Below are positions 57,921 through 64,000 of a stretch of 64,000 nt of DNA, piece after piece. The DNA comes from Serratia oryzae (GTDB lineage: Bacteria > Pseudomonadota > Gammaproteobacteria > Enterobacterales > Enterobacteriaceae). Location: assembly GCF_001976145.1 (NCBI RefSeq), contig NZ_MOXD01000009.1:124051-188050 (forward strand), read 5' to 3'. Both the position numbers and the translations under genes were made by a program. The number at the start of each line of letters is the position of its first letter. The first letter of the stretch is position 1. The notes under the pieces were generated by a model. That model searched no databases, was not told the DNA's origin, and saw only the letters and a program-made list of their open reading frames with translations.

Positions 57921-59996
57921 TCAGTTTTCCCGCAGTTTCCGTTTCAGCCAGATGCCATGGTGCGGGCGTTGGCGCCAGGCCAGCGACGAAATGGTATGCA
58001 TCACGCTCAGGTGCGAAAGGATACGCCGCAGGTGGCGTTCCATCTCGGTTATTGGCATATCTGGGTGCATCTCGGGGAGATGCATGGGGCTCTGGCTGCT
58101 GCTTGGGCCGTCATATTCCAGCCGCTGTTGGCAGCTTTGCAGGGCAATTTCGCAACTTTGCAAATACTCTTTCGCCATCTCTGGCGTTAAGGTGTCGTGC
58201 TCGCGCGCCAGAATGGTCAGCGCATTCAGATGCTCGACAATAAACTGGCTGTGCGTGATCCATAAGCGCATATCCGCCAGATAATTCGACTCAAACCCCG
58301 GTTCCTGCATCGCCTGATTAAGCGAAGTGAACAGCGCATTATGTGCCTGATTAACCTGCATTCGTGCGTAGGCCTGCGTAGCAGGATCCGCTTCCTGTTC
58401 TTGCAGCAGCAGGCGTAATGCCGTTTGATCCCGCTCCAGCGCCTGATGTGCGTTCTTACGCAGCAGGCCGCTTTGCCATTGCGGCCATAGCCAGATACTC
58501 CCGCCAAACGCCAGCACACAGCCAATCAGCGTATCGATTAGGCGCGGCACCAGAAAATGGGTGCCATTCAGCGCCAACAATTGCAGGGTATACACCGCAG
58601 TGACGGTAAACCCCATCACCGCCAGCCCATAATTTTTGCGCAATATCAGGTAGGCAGCCAGCGTGATTGCCAGCATGATGCTCAGCGTCAGGTGCTCCGG
58701 CAGTTGCAACTGCAAGAGTCCTGCGGCGATCGCCAACCCGGCCAGCGTGCCGAGGGCACGATGCTGGATCCTGACGCGCGTGGCGTTATAGCCGTTCTGG
58801 CTCACCAGCATAATGGTCAGCAGGATCCAATAGGGCTTCGGCAGGTTGAAAATCATACCCAGACTGCTACCCACCGCCAGTATGATGCCCAGCCGGGCGG
58901 CATTGCGCAGGGCGTTGGACTTCCACGACAGGTAGCTCACCACGGCAGGCCAGAACGGCAAGCGCGCCTGGTCGGCCATCAGATCGCGCTGATACAGCGG
59001 GCGCTGGCTACGTAATAAGCGGGCGATGCGGCTGAAGTGGTAAAAACAGAACTGGCCTACCGGGTTATCGGCATGCTGTGTGGCCACTTTTTCCAGTGCC
59101 GCCAGCTCACTCTTCATGCTGAAACGCGTTGAGCGCCGGTGATAGAGAATATCGTTGGCCACGATGCGCAAACGCCCGGCAATCACTTGGGCGTTACGGC
59201 GGATAATCGCTTCGGCCTGGCTCTGTTCTACCAGCTTTTGCACTTCTTCCGGCTGATGCAGGCTGACGGTAATGTGTTCCTGCAGATCGAGTGCCACCTG
59301 GAAAGTGCGCTGCAGGCGTTTTTGTTCCTGGCTATTGGCATGAGGCAGGAAGTTAACTTGCTGATACAGAAGGCTGATCATGTCCATCACCTTCTGCTGG
59401 CGTTGCAGCAGCGGTGGCAGTGCGGTTTCGGGATCGATATGCTGGGTCAGCAGCGAGTATTTAGCTTCGAAATAGTCCGCCAACTGGATATAGAGCGGGC
59501 TCAGGGACTCGCGCATTGGCTGCTCTTTCCACAGCTTGAACCAGAACCAGGTGAACAGCCCGTACCAGAGGGTGCCAACCAGATACAGCAGCGGGGTATG
59601 CCAGATCGGTACGTGGCCTGCCATGCTGAGAGAAAAGATGGCCGCGACCAGCGCGGCGGGCAGCAAGCGCGCATGCAGTGGGCTGATTTCACCGCTGACG
59701 CCCAGCAACAGCGCCATCGCCAGCATCAGCAGGGGCAACGGAATATGCCACAACAGCGCCTGTTGCAGCAGCAAGCTGCTGAGGGCAAACAGTGAGCCGC
59801 CGACGATCAGGCGTTTAAAAAAGCGTTTGTGGGGTGTGTCTAATCCGGCAATGTTGCAGCAGGCAGGCACCAGAGAGAACAGCAGGCCGAGTTGCAGGTT
59901 GCCCAGCAGCAGGAAGAAAACCACTGGCAGACACAGCACCAGCGTTTGCCGCAGTGCGTAGTTGACTTCCGGGTGGTAGATCAGGCGCCGCCACAT
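57921..59996 (-). CDS. yhfK: YhfK, FUSC-type inner-membrane protein
   Basis: A 691-residue membrane protein of the fusaric-acid-resistance/YccS type. Two blocks of hydrophobic helices (about 15-150 and 365-500) alternate with soluble helical regions, the usual FUSC two-half plan; GRLRIVANDILYH and RVRIQHRALGTLAGL are conserved segments. The substrate is unknown. It lies after crp on the same strand, as in E. coli. Confidence 0.9.
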   Translation of the reverse strand: MWRRLIYHPEVNYALRQTLVLCLPVVFFLLLGNLQLGLLFSLVPACCNIAGLDTPHKRFFKRLIVGGSLFALSSLLLQQALLWHIPLPLLMLAMALLLGVSGEISPLHARLLPAALVAAIFSLSMAGHVPIWHTPLLYLVGTLWYGLFTWFWFKLWKEQPMRESLSPLYIQLADYFEAKYSLLTQHIDPETALPPLLQRQQKVMDMISLLYQQVNFLPHANSQEQKRLQRTFQVALDLQEHITVSLHQPEEVQKLVEQSQAEAIIRRNAQVIAGRLRIVANDILYHRRSTRFSMKSELAALEKVATQHADNPVGQFCFYHFSRIARLLRSQRPLYQRDLMADQARLPFWPAVVSYLSWKSNALRNAARLGIILAVGSSLGMIFNLPKPYWILLTIMLVSQNGYNATRVRIQHRALGTLAGLAIAAGLLQLQLPEHLTLSIMLAITLAAYLILRKNYGLAVMGFTVTAVYTLQLLALNGTHFLVPRLIDTLIGCVLAFGGSIWLWPQWQSGLLRKNAHQALERDQTALRLLLQEQEADPATQAYARMQVNQAHNALFTSLNQAMQEPGFESNYLADMRLWITHSQFIVEHLNALTILAREHDTLTPEMAKEYLQSCEIALQSCQQRLEYDGPSSSQSPMHLPEMHPDMPITEMERHLRRILSHLSVMHTISSLAWRQRPHHGIWLKRKLREN

Positions 59997-60014
59997 GAGT
60001 AATCGGGGGAAGCT

Positions 60015-60042
60015 AAAAAAGCGGCGTATTGCTACGCCGCTT
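60015..60042 (-). terminator. Rho-independent terminator of crp
   Basis: Read leftward: AAGCGGCGTA, loop GCAA, TACGCCGCTT and a T run. A perfect 10-bp stem 10 bases past the crp stop. yhfK transcription must start in or beyond it or rely on read-through. Confidence 0.85.
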
Positions 60043-60051
60043 CTTCAATGA

Positions 60052-60684
60052 TTAACGCGTGCCGTAAACGACAATGGTTTTGCCGTGGGCAGAAATCAGG
60101 TTTTGATCTTCGAGCATTTTCAAAATACGACCGACGGTTTCACGTGAGCAACCGACGATTTGACCAATTTCCTGGCGGGTAATCTTGATTTGCATGCCGT
60201 CCGGGTGAGTCATGGCATCGGGCTGTTTTGCCAGATTCAGCAAGGTTTGCGCGATGCGGCCGGTAACGTCAAGGAAGGCGAGGTTACCCACTTTCTCTGA
60301 GGTGACTTGCAGGCGGTTTGCCATCTGCGCAGACAGGCGCATCAGGATATCCGGGTTAACCTGAATCAACTGGCGGAATTTCTTATAGGAAATTTCAGCC
60401 ACTTCACAGGCTGTTTTCGCTCTAACCCAGGCACTGCGTTCCTGGCCTTCTTCAAATAATCCAAGTTCACCGATGAAATCCCCCTGGTTCAGGTAGGACA
60501 GGATCATCTCTTTGCCTTCTTCATCCTTGATCAGCACCGCAACGGAGCCTTTCACAATGTAGTAAAGCGTTTCGGCCTTTTCACCTTGGTGAATCAGCGT
60601 ACTCTTTGATGGATATTTGTGGATATGGCAATGAGACAGGAACCATTCGAGAGTAGGGTCTGTTTGCGGTTTGCCGAGAACCAT
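60052..60684 (-). CDS. crp: Cyclic AMP receptor protein
   Basis: A 210-residue CRP practically identical to the E. coli protein: cAMP-binding beta roll with [20 protein letters not shown] and the helix-turn-helix [20 protein letters not shown]. It controls many window neighbours (mal, nudE, hof sites are candidates). A CRP half site (TGTGAT, plus-strand TCACA at 60720-60724) lies about 40 bases upstream and may serve autoregulation. Confidence 0.99.
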   Translation of the reverse strand: MVLGKPQTDPTLEWFLSHCHIHKYPSKSTLIHQGEKAETLYYIVKGSVAVLIKDEEGKEMILSYLNQGDFIGELGLFEEGQERSAWVRAKTACEVAEISYKKFRQLIQVNPDILMRLSAQMANRLQVTSEKVGNLAFLDVTGRIAQTLLNLAKQPDAMTHPDGMQIKITRQEIGQIVGCSRETVGRILKMLEDQNLISAHGKTIVVYGTR

Positions 60685-61066
60685 TCGCTGTTATCCTCTG
60701 TTGTTATCGCTGCCTTGTATCACAGGGGTCAGAGTTCCCTGTAAAACGTGCTTATAGCCTGGTGTAATGTGGGGTGGCTATCAACAGGTTTTGAGGCATG
60801 TTATAGAAATACGCTTGCACTCTAGCATATTAACTTGCGTGAAGTGCTGCAAGTTACATTCTGTTAACATGCCAATATAGGGCCCTTTCCTCGGGCATTT
60901 CCCTGAAATCGATGACCTGGAAAGAGTTATTGCGGCTCTGTTTGTAGCACAGAGTGAGGCGAGTGTCTTGTGTTGTCTCGCTTCAGCATGATTAGCATCA
61001 GGTTCCGTTGCCAGTTTCTATGCGAAAGCGTACCCTGATTTTGAGAAATTAACCGGAGTGTACAAA
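60685..61066. other. crp-yhfA divergent intergenic region
   Basis: 382 bases without a gene; only frames of 11-16 codons. The crp promoter lies in the left part. On the yhfA side two adjacent hairpins occur: CTCTGT/ACAGAG at 60936-60954 and TGAGGCGAG/CTCGCTTCA (8 of 9 pairs) at 60955-60985. Their role is unknown; a structured yhfA leader or a divergent short RNA as described for E. coli crp is possible. Confidence 0.55.
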
Positions 61067-61474
61067 ATGCAGGCAAGAGTTAAGTGGGTGGAAGGGCTGA
61101 CATTCTTGGGTGAGTCTGCGTCTGGCCATCAGGTGTTGATGGATGGTAACGCGGGCGATAAAGCGCCAAGCCCGATGGAAATGGTCCTGATGTCAGTGGG
61201 CGGTTGCAGTGCTATTGACGTCGTGTCTATTTTGCAGAAAGGCCGTAACGATGTCCGTGACTGCGAGGTGAAACTGACCTCGGAGCGCCGTGAAGAAGCA
61301 CCGCGTCTGTTTACCCATATCAACCTGCATTTTATCGTCACCGGTAAAGGGCTGACCGATAAGATTGTTGAGCGTGCGGTTAACCTGTCGGCCGAGAAGT
61401 ATTGCTCGGTTTCGCTGATGCTGAGCAAAGCGGCCAGCGTTACCCACAGCTTTGAAATTCGTGACGTTGCCTGA
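61067..61474 (+). CDS. yhfA: OsmC-family protein YhfA
   Basis: A 135-residue OsmC/Ohr-fold protein (E. coli 134) starting MQARVKWVEGLTFLGESASG; a GTG three codons upstream is in frame but less likely. The two conserved cysteines are Cys47 (GGCSAID) and Cys113 (KYCSVSL), which suggest a peroxidase-like site, though the activity of YhfA is not established. Divergent from crp, as in E. coli. Confidence 0.95.
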   Translation: MQARVKWVEGLTFLGESASGHQVLMDGNAGDKAPSPMEMVLMSVGGCSAIDVVSILQKGRNDVRDCEVKLTSERREEAPRLFTHINLHFIVTGKGLTDKIVERAVNLSAEKYCSVSLMLSKAASVTHSFEIRDVA

Positions 61475-61654
61475 GGCTACCAAGGGTAGTGCTGGCAATG
61501 GCTGCGTAGTAAATCCAGAAATCGCCGCGCTGAACGTCAGGCTGATGGTTTCGCCTTGCCCACAGGAAAGAATATTGGCAATGAAAAATCGTTCATTAAT
61601 GACTTTTTTGCCGAGTGTGAGGCAGTAGCATGCATCGAGGGGAATAAGGGGAAA

Positions 61655-61675
61655 GGCGCGGTGGCTGGCCGCGCC
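61655..61675 (-). terminator. Terminator of prkB
   Basis: Read leftward: GGCGCGG, 7-base loop, CCGCGCC, then TTTCCCC. A 7-bp GC stem starting 9 bases past the prkB stop. The remaining bases between yhfA and prkB hold nothing recognisable. Confidence 0.55.
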
Positions 61676-61683
61676 CGAGAGCG

Positions 61684-62553
61684 TTATTCGATTTTTTTAC
61701 CTTCCAGTAGCCGTTGTACTAATGGTGCCATGATCAGCTCCATCGCCAGCCCCATTTTGCCGCCCGGCACTACCAGCGTATTGATGTGAGAGATAAACGA
61801 CCCCTGTAGCATTGCCAACAGATAGGGGTAATCGATCTGATCCAGGCCGCGGAAGTGGATCACCACAAAGCTTTCGTCCAATGAGGGGATGGCCTTGGCG
61901 GCAAACGGATTGGAGGTATCGACCGTGGGGACGCGTTGGAAGTTGATATGGGTGCGCGAGAACTGCGGCGTGATGTAGCTGATGTAATCTTCCATTGAAC
62001 GTACCACGGAGTCCATCACCGCTTCACGCGAATGGCCGCGCTCGCCGGTATCGCGGATCAATTTCTGGATCCACTCCAAGTTGACGATTGGCACTACCCC
62101 CACCAGCAGATCAACATGCTTGGCGACGTCAACCTTATCGGCAACTACGCCGCCGTGCAGTCCTTCGTAGAACAACACATCGGTGGGGGTTGGCAGCGGT
62201 TCCCACGGCGTGAAGGTGCCGGGGACCTGATCGTAAGGCACGGCCTCATCGTAGGTGTGCAGGTATTTGCGCGAGCGACCGGTGCCGTTTTTGCCGTACT
62301 GGATAAAGCTTTGTTCCAGCAGGCTGAAGTTATTGGCTTCGGGGCCGAAATAGCTGATATGGCGGCCAAGATCGCGTGCCTTACGGATGGCCGCATCCAT
62401 TTCTGGCCGGGTGTAGTGATGGAAACTGTCCCCTTCCAACTGGGCGGCACGGATATTCAACTGCTGGAAAATCTTGCGAAACGCCAGGCTGGTGGTCGTG
62501 GTGCCGGCCCCGCTGGAGCCGGTCACCGCAATAATGGGATGTTTGGCAGACAT
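61684..62553 (-). CDS. prkB: Phosphoribulokinase-like protein PrkB
   Basis: A 289-residue P-loop kinase of the phosphoribulokinase family, the same length as E. coli PrkB. Walker A is GSSGAGTT (12-19), and FYEGLHGGVVADKVDVAKHV is the family core. No Calvin cycle genes are nearby, and the substrate in enterics is unproven. It follows yheT-yheU on the same strand. Confidence 0.95.
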   Translation of the reverse strand: MSAKHPIIAVTGSSGAGTTTTSLAFRKIFQQLNIRAAQLEGDSFHHYTRPEMDAAIRKARDLGRHISYFGPEANNFSLLEQSFIQYGKNGTGRSRKYLHTYDEAVPYDQVPGTFTPWEPLPTPTDVLFYEGLHGGVVADKVDVAKHVDLLVGVVPIVNLEWIQKLIRDTGERGHSREAVMDSVVRSMEDYISYITPQFSRTHINFQRVPTVDTSNPFAAKAIPSLDESFVVIHFRGLDQIDYPYLLAMLQGSFISHINTLVVPGGKMGLAMELIMAPLVQRLLEGKKIE

Positions 62554-62580
62554 AATGGGTTGTCACTCCGTATTAAGTAC

Positions 62581-62624
62581 ATATCCCCGCCATACTTCGC
62601 ACAACTTGAATTATTTTGGGCATA
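62581..62624. repeat. Internally deleted copy of the palindromic repeat
   Basis: ATATCCCCGCCATACTTCGC followed by ACAACTTGAATTATTTTGGG and CATA: the two ends of the element at 31247-31371 joined without the ~80-base middle. It lies between prkB and yheU. Confidence 0.6.
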
Positions 62625-62686
62625 GGCGTCGATCGGCAATCGTCCATTGTTACCTGATTTTTTTTACCAATCATAGGCTGGAGTGA

Positions 62687-62920
62687 CTAAATTTCTTCCT
62701 GCCCGGCGTGGATCTGCCCGCGTGGCATGATATTGACGGTTTCGTGCAGTTCCGACCACACCAGCACTACATCGCCGCTTTTCAACTGGCGGCGTACGTC
62801 ATTCACCTTCTGTTCCAGCGAACGTTCGTGCTCACCGTAGTCAGTACCCTCACGCAGCACGAAGGATTCGATCAGGCTGTTGAGGGTTTCTTGTTCAAGC
62901 TCTTGCCAAGGGATAATCAC
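62687..62920 (-). CDS. yheU: YheU, conserved small protein
   Basis: A GTG start at 62920 shares GTGA with the yheT stop and gives 77 residues ([20 protein letters not shown]), matching E. coli YheU after its MLIPWQD start. It belongs to the UPF0270 family; function unknown. The GTG start and 4-base overlap indicate translation coupled to yheT. Confidence 0.92.
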   Translation of the reverse strand: MIIPWQELEQETLNSLIESFVLREGTDYGEHERSLEQKVNDVRRQLKSGDVVLVWSELHETVNIMPRGQIHAGQEEI

Positions 62921-63897
62921 GTTGTTGATTCCAGAAAAGGGGAAAGCCAGGATGGAATACGGTATTCCAGCCACATTTGTGGTTTTTTCAAGGTACCGCC
63001 GACAAAGCCAACGTGGCCGCCACGCTCGGTGAGCTGATATTCGATATTGGCTGGCAGGCGGGTGAGATCGGGGATCACCTCGTCGGTCATAAACGGGTCG
63101 TCTTTGGCATGAATGATCAGCAGCGGTGTGGTGATCTGTGGCAACAGGGGCAGGGCGCTGCAGCGGCGGTAATAATCCAGCGCGCCGTTAAAACCGTGCA
63201 AGCGTGAGGTGATCACCTCGTCAAACTCACGGATCCGGCGCAACTGGTTCAACTGCGGCAGACTCAGCGGCAGGGTATCAGGGTAATGTAGCAACTTGCG
63301 CGTGGCATTCTGCTTCAACTGGCCCAGCAGATAGTGCTGATAAACACGCGAAAAACCTTGTTCCATGCGAACCGAGCAGGGCTCCAGCATCAGCGGTGCC
63401 GACACCACTACCGCGGCCTGCAGCAGGCTGTCGTTGCCTTGCTGCGCCAGGTAGTACGCCAGCATATTACCGCCGAGAGAGATCCCCACCGCCGCCGTGG
63501 GTACCTCACCAAAACTGTCGCGCAGCCAGCGCAAAAAGAAACGCGCATCCTCGGTTTCACCGGAATGATAGATACGCTGCTTGCGGTTGGGCACACCGCT
63601 GCAACCACGGAAATGCATCACCACCCCGAGCCAGCCTTGTTCGCGCCAGGCGTTGAGCAGGCCGTGCGCGTAAGGGCTGTAGAAATTGCCCTCTAAGCCG
63701 TGGAACAGGACCACGCGCGGCTTGTGGCGGGCTAACTGGGGATCTTCGCTCCAGGCAAGATCGACAAAATCACCGTCGGGCAATTCCAGCCGTTGCCAAT
63801 GCGGTTTCAGCAGCACATGACGGCGTACCAAGCGTGGCAGCAGGGTTTGCAGATGCGGATTACTGGCCCCGGTCAAAGGGCGAAAGGATTCATGCAT
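62917..63897 (-). CDS. yheT: YheT, putative alpha/beta hydrolase
   Basis: A 326-residue hydrolase of the UPF0017/AB-hydrolase group with nucleophile Ser140 in [12 protein letters not shown], oxyanion HGLEG (66-70), the Asp of HAKDDPFM and His in [11 protein letters not shown]. The natural substrate is unknown; distant relatives act on esters. It heads yheT-yheU-prkB. Confidence 0.93.
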   Translation of the reverse strand: MHESFRPLTGASNPHLQTLLPRLVRRHVLLKPHWQRLELPDGDFVDLAWSEDPQLARHKPRVVLFHGLEGNFYSPYAHGLLNAWREQGWLGVVMHFRGCSGVPNRKQRIYHSGETEDARFFLRWLRDSFGEVPTAAVGISLGGNMLAYYLAQQGNDSLLQAAVVVSAPLMLEPCSVRMEQGFSRVYQHYLLGQLKQNATRKLLHYPDTLPLSLPQLNQLRRIREFDEVITSRLHGFNGALDYYRRCSALPLLPQITTPLLIIHAKDDPFMTDEVIPDLTRLPANIEYQLTERGGHVGFVGGTLKKPQMWLEYRIPSWLSPFLESTT

Positions 63898-64000
63898 AGT
63901 TGAATAAAATTCTTGTTGGCGGCTATTGTGTGATCAATACCGCACTGTTAGCTTCAATGTCATGTATTAACAATAATACTGCAAAAAATCATTTGGGTGA

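Noticed and set aside
61556-61789. 77-codon frame between yhfA and prkB
   Set aside because: It runs through the prkB terminator and into prkB on the opposite strand, with no ribosome site or similarity.

Overview
The window is ordinary chromosome from an enterobacterium. Protein sequences and gene order (malT-malPQ, nfuA-gntX-bioH, feo, yhgF-greB, ompR-envZ, pckA, hslOR, igaA, nudE-mrcA, hofMNOPQ, aroKB-damX-dam-rpe-gph-trpS, cysG-nirCDB, tsgA, ppiA, pabA-argD, yhfK-crp-yhfA-prkB-yheUT) match the malT to yheT segment of Escherichia coli. The fairly high G+C, the IgaA, DamX and Hof sequences and the repeat families suggest Serratia or a close Yersiniaceae relative. The species assignment is inference.

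Layout. 1-6.2 kb: maltodextrin use (malT, cut by the window edge, divergent from malPQ). 6.2-14.4 kb: Fe-S repair (nfuA), gntX/bioH, ferrous iron uptake (feoABC behind a Fur-like box), yhgF and greB. 14.7-17.7 kb: ompR-envZ, then a FitAB/VapBC-type toxin-antitoxin pair placed between the convergent envZ and pckA. 17.8-24.9 kb: pckA, the heat-shock genes hslO-hslR-yrfG, igaA, a possible 28-residue membrane peptide gene upstream of igaA, and nudE. 24.9-31.1 kb: mrcA and the divergent hofMNOPQ DNA-uptake/secretin operon. 31.6-37.8 kb: the aroK-aroB-damX-dam-rpe-gph-trpS chain, with tight coupling (8-bp overlaps) at its distal end. 38-43.5 kb: nirBDC-cysG behind an FNR/NarL promoter of textbook geometry.

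From about 43.5 to 56 kb the content departs from E. coli. Here lie an orphan cytosine deaminase (codA without codB), tsgA, a LacI-type regulator with a lactose/cellobiose-type PTS operon (IIB-IIC-IIA-GH4 glycosidase) behind a perfect 22-bp palindromic operator, ppiA, the pyruvate-sensing pair btsSR, and the HerA-like ATPase yjgR. The last part (56-64 kb) returns to the E. coli order: pabA, argD, yhfK, crp, yhfA, prkB, yheU, yheT.

I found no prophage, insertion sequence, tRNA or rRNA gene, CRISPR array or defence island. The most unusual non-coding material is: two copies of a ~100-bp paired-hairpin repeat, one of which supplies the last codons of the GH4 gene and is flanked by an inverted duplication of that gene's 3' end; three relics of a second palindromic repeat family; a single type I-E CRISPR-repeat-like sequence between aroK and aroB; and the possible small membrane peptide upstream of igaA.
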